Source: Flavobacterium johnsoniae
Lineage (GTDB): Bacteria > Bacteroidota > Bacteroidia > Flavobacteriales > Flavobacteriaceae
Assembly: GCF_001879205.1 (NCBI RefSeq)
Contig: NZ_MLFK01000002.1
Coordinates: forward strand, 496,001 to 560,000
Direction of reading: 5' to 3'
DNA: 64,000 bases
A program made the translations under genes and the position numbers. The notes below the pieces were generated by a model. It did not search any database. It worked only from the letters and a program-made list of their open reading frames with translations, and had not been told where the DNA came from. Below, piece after piece: positions 56,492 to 64,000 of the stretch (position 1 is its first letter; every line of letters begins with the position of its first letter).

Positions 56492-58849
56492 ATGCGCCCA
56501 AACCAGCTGTCCATTTCAAATACTCGGTCAAAAGGATTTTTTTCCAATCCAAAAAAAGGAGCTTCATGGGTCGCTCTTTTTTGGCAGGAAAAAACAACCT
56601 TTTTTCTCTCGCAGTTTTCCATTCCCATCTGGGGCGTGACACTGGTGTTTTTTGCATTTTTATTACTTACTCCAGAAAAGACATTTTCTCAAGAGATAAA
56701 AAAAGACAGTGTAAAAAGACCTAAAATTGGTTTGGTATTAAGTGGCGGCGGCGCCAAAGGTTTTGCGCACATTGGTGTTTTAAAAGTTTTAGAAGAAGCC
56801 GGAATCAAAATTGATTACATTGGAGGTACAAGTATGGGATCTGTCATTGGCGGACTCTACGCTTCCGGCTACAACGCCTCTCAAATTGATTCAATTTTCA
56901 AAAAAACCAATTTCGATGAATTAATAAACGACTATATTCCGCGTTCATCAAAAAACTTTTACGGCAAGAAAAATGACGAGTTATACGCTATTGTTTTACC
57001 TTTCAGCAAGTTTAGAGTGGGCATTCCGGAAGCACTTTCAAAAGGAATGTACAATTACAATTTGCTGAGCAGTTTAACTAGAAACGTACGCCACGTTCGT
57101 GATTTTAATAAACTGCCAACACCGTTTTTATGTATCGGAACTAATATAGAAACCGGTGAAGAAGTCCTGCTTAATAAAGGAAATCTCGTGCAGGCTATGA
57201 TGGCAAGTGCTGCTTTTCCATCGTTATTTACCCCGGTAGAAATAGACGGGAATTTATTAGTCGATGGTGGTGTGGTAAACAATTACCCTATAAAGGAAGT
57301 TCGTAATCTTGGTGCCGATATCATTATTGGTGTTGACGTTCAGGATGATTTAATGAAACGAAAAAACTTAAAAAACGCCACAAGAATCCTGGTTCAGATT
57401 ACCAATCTTCAGTCTATAGACAAGATGAAAAGCAAAATAAAAGATACCGATGTTTATATAAAACCGGATATTCGTGATTATGGCGTAATTTCATTTGATA
57501 AAGGTGAAGAAATCATCCGCAAAGGAGAAGAAGCTGCTTTTGCCGTTTACGAAAAAATCAAATCATTGGTAAACGAAGATAACTTTTATAAAAAACCAAA
57601 ATTAAAAGTGGTTTCTGATACACTCGAAATTGAAAAAATAAATACAGCTCAATTAGACAATTATACCAAAGAATACATTCGTGGAAAACTTCGTTTCAAA
57701 CCCGGAAGTACAATAACCTATGACGATCTTAAAACCGGAATTAACAATTTAAATGCGACCCAGAACTTCAGCACCATTTCTTATTGTCTTGAACCGGATG
57801 GTCAGAAAGATGATCTTGATTTGGTTTTAAAAGAAAATCCAACACAGACTTTTTTAAAACTGGGACTTCATTATGACGGACTTTACAAAAGTGCTGTTTT
57901 ACTAAATCTTACCCATAAAAAAACATTCTTAAAAAATGACGTTACTTCGCTTGACATCATTTTGGGAGATAATTTTAGATACGATTTAAACTATTATGTA
58001 GAAAATGGTTTCAATATCAGCTTTGGTTTTCGTTCAAGATTAAATCAGTTTAACCGAAACGTTACAAATAGTCTGGGAGGCTTACTTTCAGAAAATCAAA
58101 ATCTGAACTTGATCAATGTAGATTTTATGGATTTGAATAATCAGGCTTATTTTCAAACCATTTTTGTACAAAAGTTCCTTATGGGAGGCGGTTTAGAATA
58201 TAAGTACCTAAAAATAAATTCCCCAACTCTTTCTAATACTGAAAACATAATTGACAAGAGTAATTATTTCAGTGCTTTTGCTTACTTAAAATACGATTCG
58301 TTTGATGATAAATATTATCCAAGTTCAGGATTGTATTTCTCTACAGATTTACAAACCTACATGGCATCTTCAGATTACACTAATAAATTCAAACCTTTCT
58401 CAATTGCAAAAGCCGAAATTGCCTTGGTTAAAACCTTCTTTAGAAAAGCCACTATAAAAATTGGTGCCGATGCCGGGTTTAATATTGGCAGCGACAGCGT
58501 TCCGTTTTTCGATTTTATATTAGGAGGATATGGATATAATAAGATCAACAATTTCAATTATTTTTATGGGTACGACTTTTTAAGTATTGCCGGAAATAGT
58601 TTTATAAAATCTGATATTACCATAGATTATGAAATTCTGAAAAAGAACCACATTAATATTTCAGCCAATTTCGCCAATCTGGGAGATGATATTTTCAGTT
58701 CAGTCGACTGGGTTTCAATGCCAAAATATTCTGGTTATGCATTAGGCTATGGATTAGAAACCATAATTGGCCCAATCGAAATCAAACAATCATGGTCGCC
58801 GGAATTGTCAAAAAGCTTTACTTGGTTTAGTATAGGTTTTATGTTTTAA
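56492..58849 (+). CDS. Patatin-like phospholipase with C-terminal outer-membrane barrel
   Basis: An outer-membrane enzyme of the PlpD-like type. The patatin domain (about residues 78-265) has the oxyanion loop LVLSGGGAKGFAHIG, the nucleophile motif GGTSMGSV and the Asp of LLVDGGVVNNYP. A POTRA-like segment and a 16-strand-type BamA-like barrel follow, ending in an aromatic strand (SFTWFSIGFMF). The first 48 residues are odd: Phe/Trp-rich and unlike a signal peptide. A GTG at 56636 would start directly before a plausible signal (MTLVFFAFLLLTPEKTFSQ). The N-terminal part may be translated intergenic sequence. It starts 9 bp after the uvrC stop if the ATG is used. Confidence 0.85.
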   Translation: MRPNQLSISNTRSKGFFSNPKKGASWVALFWQEKTTFFLSQFSIPIWGVTLVFFAFLLLTPEKTFSQEIKKDSVKRPKIGLVLSGGGAKGFAHIGVLKVLEEAGIKIDYIGGTSMGSVIGGLYASGYNASQIDSIFKKTNFDELINDYIPRSSKNFYGKKNDELYAIVLPFSKFRVGIPEALSKGMYNYNLLSSLTRNVRHVRDFNKLPTPFLCIGTNIETGEEVLLNKGNLVQAMMASAAFPSLFTPVEIDGNLLVDGGVVNNYPIKEVRNLGADIIIGVDVQDDLMKRKNLKNATRILVQITNLQSIDKMKSKIKDTDVYIKPDIRDYGVISFDKGEEIIRKGEEAAFAVYEKIKSLVNEDNFYKKPKLKVVSDTLEIEKINTAQLDNYTKEYIRGKLRFKPGSTITYDDLKTGINNLNATQNFSTISYCLEPDGQKDDLDLVLKENPTQTFLKLGLHYDGLYKSAVLLNLTHKKTFLKNDVTSLDIILGDNFRYDLNYYVENGFNISFGFRSRLNQFNRNVTNSLGGLLSENQNLNLINVDFMDLNNQAYFQTIFVQKFLMGGGLEYKYLKINSPTLSNTENIIDKSNYFSAFAYLKYDSFDDKYYPSSGLYFSTDLQTYMASSDYTNKFKPFSIAKAEIALVKTFFRKATIKIGADAGFNIGSDSVPFFDFILGGYGYNKINNFNYFYGYDFLSIAGNSFIKSDITIDYEILKKNHINISANFANLGDDIFSSVDWVSMPKYSGYALGYGLETIIGPIEIKQSWSPELSKSFTWFSIGFMF

Positions 58850-59069
58850 ACTGGTTTTTTGCAAATATTTTATGTTATAAATAATATAATATGTAATTTT
58901 GATCAATAAAAATTACGACATTTGTCATAATGAAAACAAATTGGACAGGTTTATTAGAGTATCTTCAATTTCTTATTAAGAGAAATCCGGAATAAAATCT
59001 CTATCGAATTGAGATAGTTAGTCAATTTAAAAATTGAACTGATTATTCACTCTGCAATTCAAATTTTCG

Positions 59070-59097
59070 AATTATCTAATTTACAAATTATCTAATT
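59070..59097 (+). repeat. Direct repeats upstream of hmgA
   Basis: AATTATCTAATT occurs at 59070-59081 and 59086-59097, a 16-bp period, ending 9 bp before the hmgA start. It could be an operator pair or a simple-repeat remnant. The rest of 58850-59069 shows no clear element. Confidence 0.45.
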
Positions 59098-59106
59098 GAA
59101 AAAGCC

Positions 59107-60264
59107 ATGCCACTATACCATAAACTTGGGAATTTTCCCCAAAAAAGACACACCCAATTCGAAAAACCAAACGGTGGATTTTATTACGAACAGTTATTTG
59201 GAACAGAAGGTTTTCACGGACATTCATCTCTGTCTTATCATGTTCACAGACCAACACAGGTTAAGGAAATTCTAAACTCTTATTCGGTTGAACCAAAAAT
59301 TGCAATCGGTAAAAATATAAAATCACTTTTGTTTAAAGGTTTTGAATTAAAAGCCGAAAACGACTTTCTGGACAGCCGAAAAGCAATGCTGATCAATAAA
59401 GACTGCATTATTGGTTTGGCCGCACCAAAAGAATCGCTTCGAAACTACTTCTATAAAAATGCCGATGCAGATGAAATGCTTTTCATTCACAGAGGAAAAG
59501 GAAAATTAAGAACCATGCTTGGAAATATTCCGTTTGAATATGGTGATTATCTTATTATTCCGCGTGGTATTATTTATCAAATCGAATTTGAAACAGAAGA
59601 CAACCGCTTATTTTATGTAGAATCCTATTCTCCATTTTATACTCCAAAACGATATAAAAACCAATCTGGTCAGCATTTAGAACATTCTCCTTTTTGCGAG
59701 CGTGATTTTATTTTGCCAAGTGAATTGGAAACACATGACGAAAAAGGTGATTTTTTAATTAAAATCAAAAAAGAAGGCATGATTCACGAAGTGGTTTATG
59801 CTACTCATCCTTTTGATGTTGTGGGCTGGGACGGATATAATTTCCCATACGGGTTTTCAATTCATAATTTTGAACCTATAACCGGGCGTGTACACCAGCC
59901 GCCACCGGTACACCAAACTTTTGAAACGGCCACTTTTGTCGTTTGTTCATTCTGCCCGAGACTTTACGATTATCACCCTAAAGCAATTCCTGCGCCATAC
60001 AATCACAGCAATATAGATTCTGATGAAGTTCTGTATTATGTAGATGGCGATTTTATGAGTCGTAATAATATCGAGCAGGGACATATTACTTTACACCCAA
60101 AAGGAATTCCGCATGGTCCCGCGCCAGGCGCAATGGAGCGCAGTATTGGTCATAAAGAAACTCAGGAATTAGCCGTGATGGTTGATACCTTCAGGCCGCT
60201 TATGGTTACGGAAGAAGCTATGGGTCTCGACGATGGGCAATATTATAAGTCATGGACGGAGTAA
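59107..60264 (+). CDS. hmgA: Homogentisate 1,2-dioxygenase
   Basis: A ring-cleaving iron(II) cupin dioxygenase of tyrosine and phenylalanine degradation, making maleylacetoacetate. The 385-residue product is shorter than animal enzymes but typical of bacterial ones. Characteristic stretches are EQLFGTEGFHGHSSLSYHVHRPT, DADEMLFIHRGKGKLRTMLG, YGDYLIIPRGIIYQIEF, VHQPPPVHQTFETATFVVCSF and the iron-ligand region PYNHSNIDSDEVLYYVDGDF with HITLHPKGIPHGPAPG. It lies 160 bp upstream of hppD, the preceding enzyme of the pathway. Confidence 0.95.
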   Translation: MPLYHKLGNFPQKRHTQFEKPNGGFYYEQLFGTEGFHGHSSLSYHVHRPTQVKEILNSYSVEPKIAIGKNIKSLLFKGFELKAENDFLDSRKAMLINKDCIIGLAAPKESLRNYFYKNADADEMLFIHRGKGKLRTMLGNIPFEYGDYLIIPRGIIYQIEFETEDNRLFYVESYSPFYTPKRYKNQSGQHLEHSPFCERDFILPSELETHDEKGDFLIKIKKEGMIHEVVYATHPFDVVGWDGYNFPYGFSIHNFEPITGRVHQPPPVHQTFETATFVVCSFCPRLYDYHPKAIPAPYNHSNIDSDEVLYYVDGDFMSRNNIEQGHITLHPKGIPHGPAPGAMERSIGHKETQELAVMVDTFRPLMVTEEAMGLDDGQYYKSWTE

Positions 60265-60267
60265 TTT

Positions 60268-60357
60268 TACTTTCAATCTAACCGCAAGTTCACAAGGACT
60301 TTACGCAAAGATCGTTATAATCAACTTTGCGATTTTTACTTAGCGCTCTTTGCGGTA
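60268..60357. repeat. CGCAAAG-type palindromic element between hmgA and hppD
   Basis: TAACCGCAAGTTCACAAG, TTTACGCAAAGATCG, AACTTTGCGATTTTTAC and GCTCTTTGCGGTAA form nested inverted repeats of a GCAAAG unit. Such elements are frequent between Flavobacterium genes. It is followed by an ATTAAATGATTAACCGATTAAAC stretch. Confidence 0.65.
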
Positions 60358-60424
60358 AAAAACAAATCTTAAAAACATTTCGGTTCAATCATTAAATGAT
60401 TAACCGATTAAACAAATAAACACA

Positions 60425-61585
60425 ATGAGTAAAGAAGTTAAATCAGTAGAATACGGATTAGAAAAAATCTTTGAAGGAGCACAGGATTTCCTTCCATTAT
60501 TAGGAACAGATTATGTAGAATTTTATGTAGGGAATGCAAAACAATCTGCACATTATTATAAAACTGCTTTCGGATATCAGTCATTGGCTTATGCCGGATT
60601 AGAAACCGGAGTAAAAGACAAAGCATCTTATGTTTTAAAACAAGATAAAATCAGAATTGTTTTAACAACACCTTTAACTGCAGATTCTCCAATCAACGAA
60701 CATTTGAAAAAACATGGTGATGGTGTAAAAGTGGCGGCACTTTGGGTTGAAGACGCAACAAAATCATACGAAGAAACCATGAAACGTGGCGCACGTTCTT
60801 TTATGGAACCAACTGTAGAAGAAGATGAATTCGGACAAGTTATTCGTTCCGGAATTTATACTTACGGAGAAACCGTGCATATTTTTGTAGAAAGAAAAAA
60901 CTACAATGGTGTTTTCTTACCGGGCTATAAAGAATGGAAATCAGACTATAACCCAGAACCAACCGGATTAAAATACATCGATCACATGGTCGGAAATGTA
61001 GGATGGAATGAAATGAATACGTGGGTAAAATTTTACGAAGACGTTATGGGATTTGTAAACTTCTTATCTTTTGATGACAAGCAAATTACAACAGAGTACT
61101 CGGCTTTGATGAGTAAAGTAATGTCAAACGGTAACGGAAGAATCAAATTTCCTATCAACGAGCCGGCCGAAGGAAAGAAAAAATCGCAGATTGAAGAATA
61201 TTTAGATTTTTACGGTGGACCAGGAATTCAGCATATCGCTATTGCTACAGATGACATTATTAAAACAGTATCACAGTTAAGAGCACGTGGTGTAGAATTT
61301 TTATCGGCTCCTCCTCACACCTACTATCAGGCAATTCCCGAAAGATTAGGAGTTCACATGGATATGATGAAAGAAGATATAAATGAAATTGAAAAGTTAG
61401 CAATCATGGTCGATGCCGATGAAGATGGCTATCTTTTACAAATATTTACAAAGCCTGTTCAGGACAGACCAACGCTTTTCTTCGAAATTATTCAAAGAAT
61501 GGGTGCAAAAGGATTTGGCGCAGGGAACTTTAAAGCTCTGTTTGAGTCAATTGAGCGTGAACAGGAATTGAGAGGAACTTTGTAA
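60425..61585 (+). CDS. hppD: 4-hydroxyphenylpyruvate dioxygenase
   Basis: An iron(II) vicinal-oxygen-chelate enzyme converting 4-hydroxyphenylpyruvate to homogentisate, the substrate of the upstream hmgA product. The 386-residue product has two VOC domains. The metal ligands are His in YIDHMVGNVGWNEM, His in GIQHIAIATDDI and Glu in RPTLFFEIIQRMG. The family C-terminus GFGAGNFKALFESIEREQELRG is intact. Together with hmgA it forms the middle of the tyrosine catabolic route; fumarylacetoacetase is not in the window. Confidence 0.96.
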   Translation: MSKEVKSVEYGLEKIFEGAQDFLPLLGTDYVEFYVGNAKQSAHYYKTAFGYQSLAYAGLETGVKDKASYVLKQDKIRIVLTTPLTADSPINEHLKKHGDGVKVAALWVEDATKSYEETMKRGARSFMEPTVEEDEFGQVIRSGIYTYGETVHIFVERKNYNGVFLPGYKEWKSDYNPEPTGLKYIDHMVGNVGWNEMNTWVKFYEDVMGFVNFLSFDDKQITTEYSALMSKVMSNGNGRIKFPINEPAEGKKKSQIEEYLDFYGGPGIQHIAIATDDIIKTVSQLRARGVEFLSAPPHTYYQAIPERLGVHMDMMKEDINEIEKLAIMVDADEDGYLLQIFTKPVQDRPTLFFEIIQRMGAKGFGAGNFKALFESIEREQELRGTL

Positions 61586-61694
61586 AAATGCATTATTTTT
61601 ACATTATGCAAAAAAATTACCTGTAAAATGATGATTTTTATGCAAATGTTATGTTAAACTTACTATTTGCTATTTTTTTTATGGATTTTGTATC

Positions 61695-61702
61695 TATCTT
61701 TG
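61695..61702 (+). promoter_or_regulatory. -7 element of candidate small RNA
   Basis: TATCTTTG matches TAnnTTTG exactly. A TTG at 61667-61669 lies 25 bases upstream, slightly longer than the usual spacing. Confidence 0.5.
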
Positions 61703-61817
61703 CACTCGCAAATCAAGAAGGGGTGGTTTCCTTCTGAATTGATATAAATTTCATAATTTATAGTTTTTTGGTTAGTTAATAGCATAAAAACTCAGTCATC
61801 CTTGACTGAGTTTTTTT
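61703..61817 (+). ncRNA. Candidate small non-coding RNA between hppD and DUF3108 gene
   Basis: A short transcription unit with a -7 element just before it and a strong terminator at its end. It contains no ATG-started ORF. An AGAAGG/CCTTCT hairpin (around 61719-61738) with a G-rich loop lies near the 5-prime end, followed by a U/A-rich middle. The next gene has its own promoter after the terminator, so this is not simply that gene's leader. It resembles no RNA family recognised here. Confidence 0.45.
61786..61817 (+). terminator. Terminator of candidate small RNA
   Basis: AAAAACTCAGTCA (61786-61798), a four-base loop and TGACTGAGTTTTTTT (61803-61817) form a perfect stem with a T run. Confidence 0.88.
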
Positions 61818-61829
61818 GTTTTGGTACAT

Positions 61830-61860
61830 TTGGAATAGAATTTGCATTTATTTATCTTTA
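61830..61860 (+). promoter_or_regulatory. Promoter of DUF3108 gene
   Basis: TTG (61830-61832), 20 bases, TATCTTTA (61853-61860), one mismatch. An upstream in-frame ATG at 61842 falls between the two boxes, so translation starts later. Confidence 0.6.
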
Positions 61861-61883
61861 TAATGAAATGTAAAAATTGTACT

Positions 61884-62654
61884 ATGAAAAAATTGATCCT
61901 CACTATATTAATCCTCTCCACTTTGGCTTTCGATACTCAAAGAGAAAATGCTTTTGATACTGGAGAGTATTTCAAATTTAGAATTCATTACGGTATTGTA
62001 AATGCCGGATACGCAACCCTTGAAATTAAAGATGCCACTATAAACAACAAAAAAGTGCATCATGCTGTAGGTAAAGGCTATACAACAGGAATGTCAAAAT
62101 TTTTCTTTAAGGTCGAAGACCTTTACGAAAGCTATTTTGACAAAGAAACAGGAAATCCTTACCGCTTTGTTAGAAAAATTGACGAAGGCGGTTATACCAA
62201 AAATCAGGAAGGTTTTTTTAATCAAAACGAGAATAGGGTTTTGGTAAAAGACTACAAACGTAAAACAGAAAAAACGATTATTGTTACTGAGAGCGTGCAG
62301 GATATTGTGTCGGCTTTTTACTTCTTAAGAAACCATCCAAATATTGACAAATTAAAATCGGGCGAATCGATTACTATCGATATGTTTTTTGATGACGAAA
62401 TCACAAAATTTAAGTTAAAATATGTAGGCCGTCAAGATATTACAACTAAATTTGGATCCGTTTCTACGATGGTTTTCAAACCACTTGTACAAACAGGAAG
62501 AGTTTTTAAAGAAAAAGAAAGCTTAACACTCTGGATAACAGACGACGACAACAAAGTTCCGATTCGAATTAAAGCCGATTTGGCCGTTGGATCTCTGAAA
62601 GCAGATCTTGATCAATATAAAGGATTAAAAAATCCATTTAAAGTTAAAAAATAA
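61884..62654 (+). CDS. DUF3108 domain-containing exported protein
   Basis: The 256-residue product has a short signal-like N-terminus (MKKLILTILILSTLAFDTQ), then the DUF3108 pattern GEYFKFRIHYGIVNAGYATLEI, KVHHAVGKGYTTGMSKFFFKVEDLYESYFD, VQDIVSAFYFLRN and LTLWITDDDNKVPIRIKADLAVGSLKADL. The domain is common in periplasmic proteins of Bacteroidota, but its function is not established. The start at 61884 is chosen by promoter position. Its stop overlaps the tryptophan dioxygenase start by one base, so the two are coupled. Confidence 0.85.
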   Translation: MKKLILTILILSTLAFDTQRENAFDTGEYFKFRIHYGIVNAGYATLEIKDATINNKKVHHAVGKGYTTGMSKFFFKVEDLYESYFDKETGNPYRFVRKIDEGGYTKNQEGFFNQNENRVLVKDYKRKTEKTIIVTESVQDIVSAFYFLRNHPNIDKLKSGESITIDMFFDDEITKFKLKYVGRQDITTKFGSVSTMVFKPLVQTGRVFKEKESLTLWITDDDNKVPIRIKADLAVGSLKADLDQYKGLKNPFKVKK

Positions 62655-63595
62655 TGAACCTTACTGAGCATTCAGAATCAATTTTAAAAGAAATTGACCT
62701 TAAATTTCAAGCCATAAACCAAAAAACTGATGTTCAGTTAGAAGGATTACTTTGGTCAAAACCAATCACATATTGGGACTATATTCAAACAGATGCTCTG
62801 CTAAATTTACAAATACAACGCACCACACTTCCTGACGAAATGGTTTTTATCATGTATCATCAGGTAAACGAATTAATCTTTAAAATGATTTTGTGGGAAA
62901 TTGATCAAATCGCCGATGAACAAAATATTCAGGTTGATTTTTTCAGTGAAAGACTTTCAAGAATTACCCGCTATTTTGATATGCTGACCAATTCATTCAG
63001 CATCATGGAAAACGGAATGGAAGTCGATCAATATATGAAGTTTAGAAACACGCTTACTCCTGCAAGCGGATTTCAAAGTGCACAATACAGAATGATTGAG
63101 TTTGCCTCAACAGATGTTATCAATTTAACGGATCGTCGATACAAAGCAAACTTTGACGAAAATACTGATCTCGAAACCAGCTTTGAACATTTATACTGGC
63201 AGGCTGCAGGAAAAGATTACCACACCGGCGAAAAATCATACTTGCTTAACGAATTTGAAAAAAAATATAAAGATCAATTTTTAAAGCAGATTACTTCGTT
63301 TAAAACGAAAAACATTTGGCAGAAATTCACTCAGTTACCAATTGAGGATCAGCAAAATCCTGAATTGATTAAAGCAATGCGTCATTACGATCACACCGTA
63401 AACATTACCTGGGTAATGCAGCACTTAAATACTGCCAGAAAATATATTTTAGAAAGCGGAAAAGGCAACGGTGAAGCGACCGGAGGAAGTGACTGGCAAA
63501 AATATATGCATCCAAAATACCAAAGACGCATCTTTTTTCCTAAATTGTGGACCGAAGATGAATTGTCCAATTGGGGAAATGAACCAACCGCTTAA
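62654..63595 (+). CDS. kynA: Tryptophan 2,3-dioxygenase
   Basis: A heme dioxygenase converting tryptophan to N-formylkynurenine, the first step of the kynurenine route. The 313-residue helical product has the family motifs YWDYIQTDALLNLQI, MYHQVNELIFKMILWEI, the substrate-binding MKFRNTLTPASGFQSAQYRMIE, and the heme-ligand region MRHYDHTVNITWVMQHLNTAR, followed by ATGGSDW. It belongs to the longer Bacteroidota branch. It continues the aromatic amino acid theme of hmgA and hppD. Confidence 0.95.
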   Translation: MNLTEHSESILKEIDLKFQAINQKTDVQLEGLLWSKPITYWDYIQTDALLNLQIQRTTLPDEMVFIMYHQVNELIFKMILWEIDQIADEQNIQVDFFSERLSRITRYFDMLTNSFSIMENGMEVDQYMKFRNTLTPASGFQSAQYRMIEFASTDVINLTDRRYKANFDENTDLETSFEHLYWQAAGKDYHTGEKSYLLNEFEKKYKDQFLKQITSFKTKNIWQKFTQLPIEDQQNPELIKAMRHYDHTVNITWVMQHLNTARKYILESGKGNGEATGGSDWQKYMHPKYQRRIFFPKLWTEDELSNWGNEPTA

Positions 63596-63617
63596 TTTCC
63601 TAAAAAAAATTTAAAGT

Positions 63618-64000
63618 TTGAAAAAAGCATTCGTAATTATAATAGTATTATTTTCAATATTTTCGTGTAATAAAACCGAAGAAAAAGTTGAAATTAAAAT
63701 TACAAAACCAAAGACTAAAAAAGTAGAATTCGGTTTTAATTACGCTGATTTTAATGTTGTTAATGATACTATATCCAAAGGAGATTCCTTTGGCTCCATT
63801 ATACAAAGTCAAAATATTGGCAATAAAAAAGTACACGACATTGTAGAACAGGTAAAAGATTCTTTTAATGTTAGATCTATTCGGTACAACAAACCTTTTA
63901 CTTTACTTCGATCAAAAAACAAAACAAATAATCTTCAGGTTTTTATTTATCAGCCAGATGCTTTAACCTATTATGTAATCGATTTAAGGGACAGCATTGC
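63618..64000 (+). CDS. Probable M23-type peptidase lipoprotein (partial, N-terminal part)
   Basis: From TTG 63618 an open frame runs to the window edge. It begins with a lipoprotein signal (AFVIIIVLFSIFSC, Cys 17) and continues with FNYADFNVVNDTISKGDSFGSIIQSQNIGNKKVHDIVEQVKDSF. This is an OapA/LysM-like module seen at the N-terminus of flavobacterial M23 peptidoglycan endopeptidases. The catalytic HxxxD and HxH motifs would lie beyond the window, so peptidase assignment is inferred. It starts 22 bp after kynA. Confidence 0.65.
   Translation, partial: MKKAFVIIIVLFSIFSCNKTEEKVEIKITKPKTKKVEFGFNYADFNVVNDTISKGDSFGSIIQSQNIGNKKVHDIVEQVKDSFNVRSIRYNKPFTLLRSKNKTNNLQVFIYQPDALTYYVIDLRDSI

Noticed and set aside
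58930..58995. 21-codon ORF (MKTNWTGLLEYLQ...) between the patatin and hmgA genes
   Set aside because: It is too short, with no clear promoter or terminator pair of its own and no recognised family, so it cannot be supported as a gene.

Overview
The window is a chromosomal segment of a Bacteroidota bacterium, almost certainly a Flavobacterium close to F. johnsoniae. The evidence is the AT-rich DNA, promoters of the Bacteroidota form (TTG, about 20 bases, TAnnTTTG), the scarcity of Shine-Dalgarno sites, a PorZ-like type IX secretion protein, a Bat aerotolerance operon, Roadblock/LC7 proteins, and housekeeping enzymes of flavobacterial type. No tRNA, rRNA, CRISPR array, prophage or complete insertion sequence was recognised.

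Layout. 1-1769: succinate dehydrogenase (sdhC, start of sdhA). 2132-3493: HMG-CoA synthase. 3695-9471: an accessory stretch with a membrane LytTR regulator and three small or membrane proteins downstream of it, an orphan peptide with a bacteriocin-type leader, a GNAT gene broken by one stop codon, a beta-solenoid/repeat protein and a DUF5018-like lipoprotein. 9770-12021: Xaa-Pro aminopeptidase and an alpha/beta hydrolase. 12098-13240 and 23378-24532: two inverted paralogous cassettes, each with two Roadblock-type genes and one divergent small basic gene. They bracket addB, an OmpA-family porin, kbl, addA and lspA. 24771-28560: ileS and a TraR/DksA-like gene. 28789-34975: a secreted protein, recO, porZ and glutamate dehydrogenase. 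35299-41214: an outer-membrane protein, cystathionine gamma-synthase, a DUF3298-type lipoprotein, an AlbA_2 protein, an SDR and an aldo/keto reductase.

41427-51117 is a moxR-DUF58-batA-batB-batC-batD-batE operon interrupted by a four-helix-bundle gene, with palindromic repeats in most spacers. 51197-58849 holds a VWA lipoprotein, 5-formyl-THF cyclo-ligase, an AstE/AspA-type M14 protein, uvrC and a patatin/beta-barrel protein. 59107-63595 is aromatic amino acid catabolism: homogentisate dioxygenase, 4-hydroxyphenylpyruvate dioxygenase and tryptophan 2,3-dioxygenase, with a DUF3108 protein and a candidate small RNA between them. The window ends inside an M23-type lipoprotein gene.

The least explained items are the duplicated Roadblock cassettes, the LytTR locus with 21-bp-phased direct repeats beside its probable target, the orphan four-cysteine leader peptide, and the promoter-terminator unit without an ORF near 61.7 kb. 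All assignments come from reading the sequence; no database search was run.
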